Shown: one piece after another, positions 27,001 to 34,900 of the stretch | How the letters are laid out: every line of letters begins with the position of its first letter | Position numbering within the stretch: position 1 is the stretch's first letter | NCBI GenBank assembly: GCA_016794505.1 | Contig: JAEUJZ010000073.1 | Location: forward strand, 62,001-126,000 | Direction: 5' to 3' | DNA from: Myxococcales bacterium | Lineage (GTDB): Bacteria > Myxococcota_A > Polyangia > Palsa-1104 > JAEUJZ01 | DNA: 64,000 nt | Program-made: the position numbers and the translations under genes | Notes under the pieces: generated by a model | Seen by the model: only the letters and a program-made list of their open reading frames with translations | Told to the model about the DNA's origin: nothing | Database searches by the model: none

Positions 27001-27228
27001 GGGCAGCCACACCGCCGACGGCCCAAGAAGAATGGCGGCGGTGCTGAGCCCGCCCAAGCTCACCAGCGAGGCCGTGAGCCAAATCAGCGATTTTCGCGCC
27101 AGATCTCGTCGCTGCAGCCGGCTGCGCACCCGCCGAAAAAAGCCCGAAAGCGGCGATGCGTCGACTCGTTCAAGCGACGGCCGCGACGGTCCGGGAGTGT
27201 CTTTATCGCTGTCTGTGCTGAAGTCCAT
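24022..27228 (-). CDS. DUF4175-family membrane and coiled-coil protein
   Basis: 1068 residues from the ATG at 27228 (AAGG site); the frame is open to 27297. Membrane helices lie in the first ~210 residues: two close together after the basic RRRDLARKS-like segment, then one ending near LRLGAMV. Periplasmic beta-rich repeats (about 220-430) contain NYPRYTALPPRV and YSAEDDLGLGDVDLVY, characteristic of DUF4175. The last ~600 residues are long charged coiled coils with a basic, Gln-rich tail. The family is unexplained but often sits beside MoxR-type gene clusters. It heads the five-gene operon and would be its envelope-spanning structural part. Confidence 0.78.
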   Translation of the reverse strand: MDFSTDSDKDTPGPSRPSLERVDASPLSGFFRRVRSRLQRRDLARKSLIWLTASLVSLGGLSTAAILLGPSAVWLPVSVVWLLSVLGAAAVLFHFSWRVPPSDHDIARYIGAMVPDLQSDLLSVVELQQSPPPGCSPSLVAELAQRTAAAAATLDLRRLVDWRPLLRVALCAGGVVFLFVLRLGAMVQGARLLVQSPPPNPTAVSDGPLLGDLRLLLNYPRYTALPPRVVPSSSGDITVLPGTEVRIEARVLIPAERAHAVLQLEGKKQTVPVQIVRPPPRVEGPHHPLLIATFTAQQSGSYHFIIERGYQDRVRERDSHRIDIERDQPPRVELFAPADELEVTSVRRIELGYSAEDDLGLGDVDLVYKIGTGGERRKRVRSAVDSSKKSDATRAAPVRNVAAKMEWDLSEIDLSPGTTVVYFMEARDLDTVSGPNVGRSRSYVLHVLSPREKADALLASQEQLREQAIQLLGDRLDWGKALPTTASASATSPAAQAPGADPREPLLDAWERLQSVHRKSEALLVQLGRIAQGPSDSANNGSKDLRSTLQEIGRRLGKLTQEEEALLSELRSRRTQGPAAAYRKALSGKEVSGLNERHVVELERDTLLIDDLIGRQRMEELLAIGDEMSSLRERMRQLLADYKRTPSEALRREIERELRAFERRLAELAERAQRLGQEVPDEFLNREALGQNDMQARLDRMRDLLQKGDIERAAAEFEHMSQVLDGLIKGMEQGLRGYRRERFTAEEKALAELENRISDLVHDEELLKRRTEELKQHASARARQMVRDRAEALSRKLLPEVARLRKLIAEVDVAPLGPWGSDEMEKAQRRLDDLSRMVEQGDLDEARAMAEEAGQTLERIEGELRSEEQASRWGQRVRIGRSRAKAEQARNLAAEIEAEIGKALPQPEDLLSPQERRQMTELRAEQEALRKRSGELGRDVGKRGQQLKEEAPAMERLAQQAGELLRKAQGHMQQSEGELGRLAPRGAVSAQGQALDQLGQLQRQVQQARRPRSDGAGSRSDREPVKIPGAEDYRAPKEFRQDILDAAKREAPAEYRDQVKQYYEELIR

Positions 27229-27624
27229 GCCTTGAGGCTGCGATCGATCCGTCGCTGCTGTGCCCAAACGTAGAGCCGAATCTGCGGCGCAACCCACGAC
27301 GGATGTCGGGTCGAGCCTGAGCGCTATGCACAGGTATTATTCCCCGACTGGCCAATTCGGCGAAAGATCCTGCGCGCCGGATGTGCGGCAAATTTACATG
27401 GGATGCATCGCGGGGTTCTGGCACCCACCGACCAGGCGCTGGCGACGCGCTGCAGAGGAGGCCACAGCGAGGCAAATGCCGTCGTCTTGTCGCCGAACTT
27501 CTGATATGGACCTGCCATCAAACCTGATAACGTAGGTTCACACTGTTCGTGTGAATGACCAACCACGGACTCCGTCTGTTGCTGTCAGCGATTACGCAAG
27601 AGATGGGGCCAGACATGGCGGACC
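27229..27624. other. 396-bp divergent intergenic region
   Basis: This separates the DUF4175 operon (leftward) from the ECF sigma operon (rightward) and should hold both promoters. A short 5' patch is less GC-rich than the rest. The clearest element is the inverted repeat at 27537-27555. GAACTT at 27495-27500 could be an ECF-type -35, but no convincing -10 follows. No gene is supported here. Confidence 0.5.
27537..27555. promoter_or_regulatory. Perfect inverted repeat upstream of the ECF sigma gene
   Basis: TTCACAC, a 5-base loop TGTTC, then GTGTGAA: a perfect 7-bp palindrome about 70 bp before the sigma gene. No T-run follows, so it looks more like an operator or an mRNA hairpin than a terminator. 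The binding protein is unknown. Confidence 0.45.
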
Positions 27625-28326
27625 TTGACGGCCAAAGCCACCGAGCCAAGCAAGCAAGCAACCTCCGAGAGCGCGGGACCTGCGTCTGCGGCGACGGCGG
27701 ACAAGGCGGCTTTGCGTCAGGACGAGGCCGCCCTGATCGAGCGCATCCGTCGTGGCGATCGGGCAGCCTTTCGTGTGCTGGTCGACCGGTACCAGCGACG
27801 AGTGTACTCGCTGGCCTTGGGCTTTGTGCGCGATCCCGACGAGGCGCGCGATATCTCGCAGGAGGCCTTTCTGAAGGTGTACCGCCACTTGGACACCTTC
27901 CATGGGCAGTCCAACTTTTACACCTGGCTGTATCGCATAACGGTCAACCTGTGCATCGATCTGCGACGCAAGGCGGGGCGCGGCAACCAGTCGGAATTCG
28001 ACGAGCGCATCGCACACGAGGAAGCAGGCAGCCCAGCCGATGCGCTGTCGCCGGGTCGCCTGCGCTTCGATCCAGCGAAGGCCTTGCACAACCGCGAGCT
28101 TCGCGAACGCTTGCAGGCCGCACTCGAACAGCTCAGCGAGACGCACCGCTCGGTGCTGTTGCTGCGCGAGATCGAGGGCCTGTCCTACAAAGAAATTGCC
28201 GAAGTCCTCGACTGTCCCGAGGGCACCGTGATGAGTCGACTGTTTCATGCACGACGGCTGATGCAGCAGATGCTGCTCGATTTCACCGAGCCTGGCTCAC
28301 CTAAGGAGGCGGCCAAATCGGCCTGA
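27625..28326 (+). CDS. ECF (RpoE-like) RNA polymerase sigma factor
   Basis: 233 residues. Region 2 (~45-115) has GDRAAFRVLVDRYQRRVYSL and the ARDISQEAFLKVYRHL helix. Region 4 (~160-215) has LSETHRSVLLLREIEGLSYKEIAEVL and the DNA-binding helix PEGTVMSRLFHARR. It directs RNA polymerase to a small stress or envelope regulon. The frame has no ATG near its 5' end; TTG at 27625 is the first start, and TTG at 27712 would remove a low-complexity 29-residue leader. It is followed 7 bp later by an anti-sigma-like gene, the usual arrangement. Confidence 0.9.
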   Translation: MTAKATEPSKQATSESAGPASAATADKAALRQDEAALIERIRRGDRAAFRVLVDRYQRRVYSLALGFVRDPDEARDISQEAFLKVYRHLDTFHGQSNFYTWLYRITVNLCIDLRRKAGRGNQSEFDERIAHEEAGSPADALSPGRLRFDPAKALHNRELRERLQAALEQLSETHRSVLLLREIEGLSYKEIAEVLDCPEGTVMSRLFHARRLMQQMLLDFTEPGSPKEAAKSA

Positions 28327-28333
28327 CACCCAC

Positions 28334-28831
28334 ATGGCATCGCGTGATCAACTGCTCAGCAGACTGCACGACAACGAACTTCCAGCGGCCGAAGCAGACG
28401 CGCTGCGCGCCGAGCTTTCACCCGAAGAACAGCAGAAGCTTGTGGCGCTTTCGGACGTGGATGCTGCGCTCAAGAATGCCCTTTTGCCGACGGAAACCGA
28501 GCTGGCTGGGCTGGACCTTTGGGCCGGACTTTCCGACAAGCTCGACGCGGCAAACGCAGCGCCCGCAGCTCAGGTCATCGCCCTTGAATCGGCGCGCAGT
28601 CGGCGGCGTCGATCGATTGGCATCACCGCGATCTTCAGCACGCTGGCGGCCGCCGCTGGCCTTTTGCTCTTGCTGCGGGCGAAGCCGGCCATCAGCAACC
28701 GCTGTGACATCGAAGAGCTGGAAGTTGCTGGCGAGAACGCCACCGTCATTCACATCCCCGACGAGCACGGCCGCGAGACGGCGCTCATCTGGTTTGACCA
28801 CCAAGAGACCGATCAATGGGAAAGTTTGTGA
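28334..28831 (+). CDS. Probable membrane anti-sigma factor
   Basis: 165 residues. The N-terminus (LSRLHDNELPAAEADAL) is like the sigma-binding domain of anti-sigma factors. One membrane helix at ~96-115 (IFSTLAAAAGLLLLLRA) precedes a short periplasmic domain. The zinc HxxxCxxC signature of ZAS-type anti-sigmas is absent, so binding would be zinc-independent. It starts 7 bp after the sigma gene and overlaps the next gene by 16 bp, fitting a sigma/anti-sigma pair. Assignment rests on context plus the N-terminal pattern. Confidence 0.7.
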   Translation: MASRDQLLSRLHDNELPAAEADALRAELSPEEQQKLVALSDVDAALKNALLPTETELAGLDLWAGLSDKLDAANAAPAAQVIALESARSRRRRSIGITAIFSTLAAAAGLLLLLRAKPAISNRCDIEELEVAGENATVIHIPDEHGRETALIWFDHQETDQWESL

Positions 28832-29391
28832 AGTCCTCGATCCCCGCCCGCTTCGTGCGCACCGGTCTGGCTGCCTCGGCCTGCGCTGGCTTCCTCGGCC
28901 TTTTGAAGCTGTCGGCCGTGTCTGCCCAGCCTGCGCCCGCGGCTCCAGCGGCTGCTTCTGCCAAGGCAGACGAAGGCAAAGAGTCGGCCCGCTGTCTGGT
29001 GCGCAGCATCCATGCCCTCCACGAAGGCAGCGCTTTCGACGCGCAGCTTGAGCCCCTCAAAGCGCAGCTCAAAAACCCGCCGCTTTCCGCGTGGAAGAGC
29101 TTCCGTCAGCTCGACAAGCAAGAGCTGAACTTGCCGCAAAAAGAGCCAGGGAACTTTTCCTTTCCCGGCGACCATCGCGGCACGCTGCAGTTCTTGGAAA
29201 AGGTAGAAAAGGACGGCAAGCTGCGCCTGCGCCTACGGCTAGAGCTCTTCGACGGATCGGCCAAGCTGCTTTCCACCACCGTGCTGATCGACAATGGCGG
29301 CACCTTGCTGCAAGCCGGCACAAAACACCAAGGCGGCATGCTGGTCCTGGGCTTTACCTGCCAGATCAACAAGCAGCCCAACAAGCCCTAG
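28816..29391 (+). CDS. Exported protein co-transcribed with the sigma/anti-sigma pair
   Basis: 191 residues. A signal peptide (~14-37) ends in a SAVSAQP-type cleavage site. An Ala-rich spacer follows, then a mature domain with a pair of cysteines (Cys60 and one near the C-terminus) and alternating strands (GTLQFLEKVEKDGKLRLRL). The family is not recognised. The 16-bp overlap with the anti-sigma gene implies the same mRNA. It could be a sensor or an output of the ECF system; the sequence does not say which. Confidence 0.7.
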   Translation: MGKFVKSSIPARFVRTGLAASACAGFLGLLKLSAVSAQPAPAAPAAASAKADEGKESARCLVRSIHALHEGSAFDAQLEPLKAQLKNPPLSAWKSFRQLDKQELNLPQKEPGNFSFPGDHRGTLQFLEKVEKDGKLRLRLRLELFDGSAKLLSTTVLIDNGGTLLQAGTKHQGGMLVLGFTCQINKQPNKP

Positions 29392-29491
29392 CGGATCTGG
29401 GGTTTTTCGCCCTGCTTCGCTCGCTCGCCCCCTCCTGTCGTCTCCCATCGCCCAGCATTTCGAGTAGGATCAAGTCACTTTCGGAGGAGCC

Positions 29492-30403
29492 ATGCGCACC
29501 TGGATACCACGCTTCCTTTTGGCCGCCTGTCTGCTCGGACCGGCCTGCAGCAGCGGACCCAAATACAAGATCGATGACATGCTTCTGGCCGACGTCGCCG
29601 TGTCGGAAAAGCAGGGCATGTTGTCGGCGCAGAACGAGATCAACCAAGCCAAAGAAGAGCTCAACAAGGCGCAGTCGGATCTGGCCACTGCCGAGCGCGA
29701 CGTCTCGGTTGCCGACAGCGAGCTGGGCCAAGCCAAGCTAGAGGTCAGCAAAGCGAAAGCCGACCTAGAGCTCGCCAACGGCAGCAAGGATCTGAACCGC
29801 ATCAACCAGGCCAAGGGCAAGCTGACCGAGGTCGAGCTAGCGCGCGATGTCGCCGACGCCAAGTACGACTGGCAGAAGCAACGTCGCCGCCATGCCAAAG
29901 CACTGATCGAGGCCGCGGAAGAACACATCAACTCCGCGTCGTCGCGCTATGAGCAGGAAAAAGCGCGCCTAGCCGCCGCCAAGGGTAAGCAGCCCGATCC
30001 CAAGTTCAACGTCGGTGAGTTCGATCAGCAGGCCAACGACGCCCGCGGCAAGTGGGACAGTGCGCGAGCCTATGCCGACAAACAAAACACCGAGGCACTG
30101 CAGCTTGAGCAGCAGTACAACCAGCTGAACCAAAAGCTGGCGATGCAGCGCGGCATGAACAACGCCCAGAGCAACCCGCCCAGCGGACAGCAGGCCTACC
30201 CGCCGCCCAGCGGACAGCCTTCGTATCCGCCCCCCGGTGGACAGCAGGCCTACCCGCCGCCCAGCGGACAGCCTTCGTATCCGCCCCCCGGCGGACAGCA
30301 GGCCTACCCGCCGCCCAGCGGACAGCCTTCGTATCCGCCCCCCGGCGGACAGGGCGGCTATCCACCGCCTGGGCAGCCGATGTACCAGCCGCCTCCGACG
30401 TAG
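29492..30403 (+). CDS. Coiled-coil lipoprotein with a Tyr/Pro repeat tail
   Basis: 303 residues with a strong GGAGGAG site. The signal peptide ends in GPAC (Cys19), probably a lipobox. Residues ~30-215 are charged heptad-like coiled coil, similar in style to DUF4398-type envelope proteins. The C-terminal ~85 residues are Gly/Gln/Tyr/Pro-rich and include three 18-residue repeats. It probably lies in the periplasm, tethered to a membrane, with a flexible tail. It begins 100 bp after the sigma-operon gene, so it may have its own promoter. Confidence 0.72.
   Translation: MRTWIPRFLLAACLLGPACSSGPKYKIDDMLLADVAVSEKQGMLSAQNEINQAKEELNKAQSDLATAERDVSVADSELGQAKLEVSKAKADLELANGSKDLNRINQAKGKLTEVELARDVADAKYDWQKQRRRHAKALIEAAEEHINSASSRYEQEKARLAAAKGKQPDPKFNVGEFDQQANDARGKWDSARAYADKQNTEALQLEQQYNQLNQKLAMQRGMNNAQSNPPSGQQAYPPPSGQPSYPPPGGQQAYPPPSGQPSYPPPGGQQAYPPPSGQPSYPPPGGQGGYPPPGQPMYQPPPT
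30185..30346 (+). repeat. Three 54-bp in-frame tandem repeats
   Basis: Copies at 30185-30238, 30239-30292 and 30293-30346 encode GQQAYPPPSGQPSYPPPG and are nearly identical, differing at single synonymous bases (GGT versus GGC). The high nucleotide identity suggests recent duplication. Copy number could vary between strains. Confidence 0.9.
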
Positions 30404-30418
30404 CTCCAGCGCCTTTCC

Positions 30419-31066
30419 TTACTTCTCGGACGCTCTCGCAGACGTCGCGTTCTCTGTGCCGTCCACCAAGGCGCGACGCACATCCTCGTGCGTGTCGAAG
30501 TCGCGCAGGATCTCTTCATCATCGACCGGTAGCAAGCAGGGCGGATGACGCGTCCGCAGAGCGCGCAGGCCTAGCTCGACGGGAAGCTGCAGCGTTTCGG
30601 CAAACAGCGCCCGCGGCAACCACAGCGGATGCCCGCCACGACCGCCATAGGTCGGCACGACAAGACCCGGCTGCGTGGCTGCCACCTCGACGATGCGCTG
30701 CAGAGTCTGGGCCTGCACCCGCGGAATATCGACCGGCCAGATCAAAGCCCCCGAAAGCTGCGACACCTGCGGCAAGAGCAGGGCCAGAGCGCACTGCACC
30801 GACGAGAGCATCCCGAGCTCTGGGTGGGCGTTCCAGGCGATCCGCAGGCCAGGGAGATCCATGCCAAAGCCGGTGGCAGCCAGTTCCTTGCAGATGTCTT
30901 CGCCGTGCGGCGCCGCCAGCGTAACGACGATCTGTGCAGCGGGCAGCGCCTGGGCTTTTTCGACGACCCACTGCAGAAACGATCGCCCGTCGAGCCGCAG
31001 CAGCGCCTTAGGCTGGCCCATGCGCCGCGACGCCCCCGCCGACAGCACGATCACCGCAGCGCTCAC
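30419..31066 (-). CDS. MocA/MobA-like nucleotidyltransferase
   Basis: 215 residues from the GTG at 31066, which forms a 4-bp GTGA overlap with the XdhC stop; an upstream GTG at 31099 is less likely. The N-terminal nucleotide-binding signature is VLSAGASRRMGQPKALL, with metal-binding Asp in WPVDIPRV and later GGRGGHPLWLPR. This family adds CMP or GMP to molybdopterin, as in MocA (cytidylyl transfer). Pairing with XdhC supports a MocA role in maturing a xanthine-dehydrogenase-type enzyme. No molybdoenzyme gene is visible here. Confidence 0.82.
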   Translation of the reverse strand: MSAAVIVLSAGASRRMGQPKALLRLDGRSFLQWVVEKAQALPAAQIVVTLAAPHGEDICKELAATGFGMDLPGLRIAWNAHPELGMLSSVQCALALLLPQVSQLSGALIWPVDIPRVQAQTLQRIVEVAATQPGLVVPTYGGRGGHPLWLPRALFAETLQLPVELGLRALRTRHPPCLLPVDDEEILRDFDTHEDVRRALVDGTENATSARASEK

Positions 31067-31914
31067 GTCGCTTCGTGATCCTTTCCGTTCAGTTGACACG
31101 ACGACACCGCACGCATGGGATGGGCGGCGGCCTCTTTCCGACGGGCTGCGCGCACTCGCACTAGCTCAGCGGCGATGGCCAGCGCGATCTCTTCCGGGGT
31201 CTCGGCGCCGATGTCGAGTCCGATCGGTGCAAACACGCGATCCAGGCGCTCGGAAGGGGCGCCCTTGTTGATCAAGCGCTGACGAAACATACGCACCTTG
31301 CGCTCGGAACCGATCAGGCCCAGGTACGCAAGGTCATACGGCAAGAGCGCTTCCAAGAGCGCTTGATCGACTTGATGGTCGCGGGTCACGATGACGACAT
31401 AGCAGCGTCGGTCCAGCGGCAGATCGCGCCAGTCGCGCGGGTCAAAGCTGTCGACAATGCGCGCTGCCTGCGGAAAGCGCTCTGGGTTGCCCAGCTCTTC
31501 CAGGTCTTCGACGAGGATGGGGACAAAGCCAAGCGGCACAGCCAGCGGCACCAGGGCCTGCGCGATGTGGCCCCCGCCGCAGATGACAAGAAACGGAGCA
31601 GGAATCATCGGCTCTACCAAGACTTCCATCTCACCGCCGCAGCACATGCCCAGCTCACGCGTCAGGTGATAGCGCAAGGTGGTCGCGGCTGCGGCTTCGC
31701 CTTGGCCCAGCAGCGCTCGCGCCGCGTCGAGAATCTGTTTTTCGACGCGGCCACCACCGATGGTTCCCCACTGCTCGTGTTCGCTGACCAGCATGCGCGC
31801 AGCCCGCTTCCGTGGGGTCGATCCGGCCGTGCGCACGACGGTGCAAAGCACACACGCTCGGCCTTGCTGACGCAGCGAAACCAGCTGCTGAAACAACACG
31901 CCATCCGCATCCAT
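31063..31914 (-). CDS. xdhC: XdhC/CoxI-family molybdoenzyme maturation protein
   Basis: 283 residues from the ATG at 31914, which aligns with family starts; ATG 31947 and GTG 31971 are alternatives. The N-terminal XdhC domain contains TVVRTAGSTPRKRAARM and WGTIGGGRVE, and the CCGGEMEV cysteine pair. The C-terminal NAD-binding-like domain has LVICGGGHIAQAL, then YVVIVTRDHQVDQALL and YLGLIGSERK. XdhC delivers sulfurated molybdenum cofactor to xanthine dehydrogenase or related enzymes. It is translationally coupled to the MocA-like gene. The client enzyme must be elsewhere. Confidence 0.87.
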   Translation of the reverse strand: MDADGVLFQQLVSLRQQGRACVLCTVVRTAGSTPRKRAARMLVSEHEQWGTIGGGRVEKQILDAARALLGQGEAAAATTLRYHLTRELGMCCGGEMEVLVEPMIPAPFLVICGGGHIAQALVPLAVPLGFVPILVEDLEELGNPERFPQAARIVDSFDPRDWRDLPLDRRCYVVIVTRDHQVDQALLEALLPYDLAYLGLIGSERKVRMFRQRLINKGAPSERLDRVFAPIGLDIGAETPEEIALAIAAELVRVRAARRKEAAAHPMRAVSSCQLNGKDHEAT

Positions 31915-31995
31915 GACCGCGCCCGCCTGTGCTCGATGTTGCTGCATGGCATCCGACTCTCGGCAGAGCACACAGACGGGTCGCGGCCCAGAGGC

Positions 31996-34900
31996 TTACA
32001 GCTTGCCGTCCGATCCCAGGCTTGAGATGCGCAGAAGCTCGCCGTGCAGGCGCTCGCTCTCGCTGATTGCGTCGTTCAAGCGCTGCTCAAGATCCGACGA
32101 GCGCGACTTGGCTTCATCGCGCTCACGCGTCATCTGATCCAGCGCTTCCCCCATGCGAACGGCTCGGGCGCGCTCACGTAGGGCCGTAGCGACGGCATCA
32201 TCGCCATGCTGATCGCGACGGGCCGCCTCATCCAGGAGCTCGCTGATGCGGCGACGCGCGGCTTGCAGCTCTCCGCTCAGTCTCGCCAGCTCTTCGCTGG
32301 GTGGCGTCTGCTGTTCCAGCGCCGTCAGCTTGCGATCGCGATCCAAGAGCTCGGCGCGCAGGACTTCCACTTCCCGCTCGCGCTCGCTCAAGCGCACCCG
32401 CAAGGTACGTGCGCGCTCGGCGCGGGCCGCGGCTTCACGCTCGACCTCGGCCAGCAGGCGACCCAGCGCGTCTCGCTCGGCGGTGCGCTCGGCCAGCAGG
32501 CGCTCGCGCTGCTGCAGATCTTGCTGCAGCTGCAGAGGCGACACACCCACGCTACCGGCGCGGCTGATCTGCTCGCGAGCGCTGCGCAGCTCTTCTTCCA
32601 AGCCATCGCCGCGGCGCTTCTCACGCTCGACACGGCTCTGCGCTTCAGCCAGCGAGGTCTCAAGCAACCCGACGGCCTTCCGCAGCTCGCCAGCGCGCAC
32701 CTGCGCTTCGTCGGCATTCTGCTGCGCTGCGTGTCGGGCCGATCGTTCGCTGTTCAGCGCATGCTGCACCTGTTCGAGCTGCGCATGCAGACGCTCATCC
32801 ACGATGGCCGTCGTCGCCCCGACACCCGGTCGACGCAGCGACTCAATCTCTTGCTTGAGCGAGCCGATCTGCGCCGAAAGCCCCTCGCGCTCGGCTCGCA
32901 GATCTTTGACCTGCTGCAGCGCATCCTTGCGCTCGATCTCGGTGCGAGCCAGCTCCTCGCGTAGCTGCACCGCCTTCTTCGTCGCGTCTTCCATCGCACG
33001 CGTCAGCTCGACCGAGGCCAGCTTGCGTGCATCGCGCAGCTTGCGCACGGTGTCTTCGCGCACTTCGGCGGCAGCCTGCTCTGCCTCGGAGCGAGCCTTC
33101 ATGTGCTTCCAGGTCTCGCGCTCGGCATCGCTCAGCTTGTCCTTCAGCCGCTCGTTTTCTGCCACCAGCTCAGTCACCCGCTGGCGCAAGGCAACGGCGT
33201 CTTCCGTCTTGCCCGCATGCACCGGAGTATGAGCACCAAACTGCCCATGCAGTGCCTGCGGTGCCGTCGGTAGATCGCCCACCAGAACCGGCACGCCAGC
33301 CTCGCTGTCACGGGCTGTGCTCGCCCGCTCGCGGCTGCGCTCTAGCTCGCTGTGCGCTTGCGCAAGAGCGTGTGTGCGCTGCTCTAGCTCGGCCTGCATC
33401 TGCTGCAGTCTCGTCTGAGCGGCCAAGAGCTCATTGCGCGCCTCAGCCAGCGCGACATCGCGATCGGAAAGGGATCGCTCGGCGGCCACTTTTTCGCTGC
33501 GCAGCTTGCCGATCTCGGCTCGCTCAGCGTCGAGGGTTTGCTGCGCCCGCAGAAGCTCACTCTTCTGCAGCGAAAGGGCGTGCTCGGCCTGCTCGATGGC
33601 ATCGCGGCCCATCAGGACTTCGCGGCGAGCCGCTTCGATCTCGCGCTGCCGCGTCTCTAGCTCGATGCTGAGCTGCTTGTCCCCCGCGATCTGCGCTAGC
33701 TCACCTCGCGCCCGCAGAAGCTGCCCATCCAGCTCAGCCAGCTTCTGTCGCGCCTGCCGTTCGCGTCGCTGCGCTTCGTCGGTCAAGCGCTCGGCCGCGC
33801 CGAGCTTTTCTTGGATGCGCGGCAAGTCACGCAGCTGCTCTTCCAGCTCGGACACAAACGCGTCGCGCTCTTCTAGCTGCGTCCGCAGCTCGCGCATCTG
33901 GCGCTCGTGCAGCACCGCAGCCTTGGCGGCCTCGGCATCGCTGCGATCGCGCTGGCGCAGGCGCTCGCTCAGCTCGCCGCGCTGGGACTCGCTGGAACGC
34001 AGCGCAACCTGGGACTCTTCGTGCTTCTGGCGTACACCGCCCAGCTCGTGACGCAGCGACTCGACCTCGCCGGCCGCGACGCGCAGGCGATCTTCCAAGG
34101 CCCGCGCCGCCTTCTGCGCCGTCTGGGCTTCGATCTTCTGCTGCTCTTGTTCGGCACGCAGCGCATCCAGCCGCGCTTTCAGCCGATCGCGCTCGGCCGC
34201 GACTTCCGGGTCGGCCACGCGCTCGACGATCTTTTCACCGGGCGGCAGCTCGGGCAGATCCAGAGCTTGCGGCGACAGCTTGATGAGCTGGTACGGCAGT
34301 CCCCCCGCCGGCACGGCGCCACACAGCGCGACGTACTCTTCTGCTCCGTCGGGAGGAGCCAACGTATCGTCGAAGACCAGCGGCGGCTCGCTCGCGCCAT
34401 AAGGCATCAAGGCCGAGCCGAGGAACGCGCTCTGTCCGAGCATGGTCACCGGGCCGAAGCCCGCCTGCGTCAGCCCGTCGAGCAGATCGAAGTAGCCCAG
34501 CGCATCCGGCAGCGCGGTCTTATCGGTGGCTTCTCGGCTGCGGGCCGAGACCACCACATGGCCATTTTTGGCGACGACGCTGCGCAGCTCCGTCAGAAAC
34601 GCCGACGTAAACAGATCCGGTGTCGCGCGCAGAAAGACAACGTCGAACTCACTTTGGCCCGTCTGAGCCCGCAGCCCGCGCACCAGGTCGGCACGGCTGA
34701 CGCTGCGCACGGTCACACCGTCGCCGGGCTTCAGCACCGAGCCGCGATCCGCGCCATCGGTCTGCAGAACCAGCACACTGCGAGCGCCATGCTGGCTCAG
34801 TAGAGCGCCGCCTTCGGCATCCCCTCCGATGTCCAAGACACGACGAATGCGCACCAGCGGAGCCGCATACAGATAGCGCGCCAAGCGTCGGTGGCGAGGG

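Noticed and set aside
18169..27228. Standard Bat/aerotolerance operon
   Set aside because: There is no vWA, DUF58 or BatD-like gene; only MoxR is shared.
27555..28304. Overlapping frame across the ECF sigma gene
   Set aside because: The alternative frame gives Arg/Ser/Gly-rich sequence with no domain, whereas 27625-28326 shows sigma regions 2 and 4.
30185..30346. Possible CRISPR array
   Set aside because: The three repeats are contiguous with no spacers, in frame, and encode a Tyr/Pro-rich lipoprotein tail.
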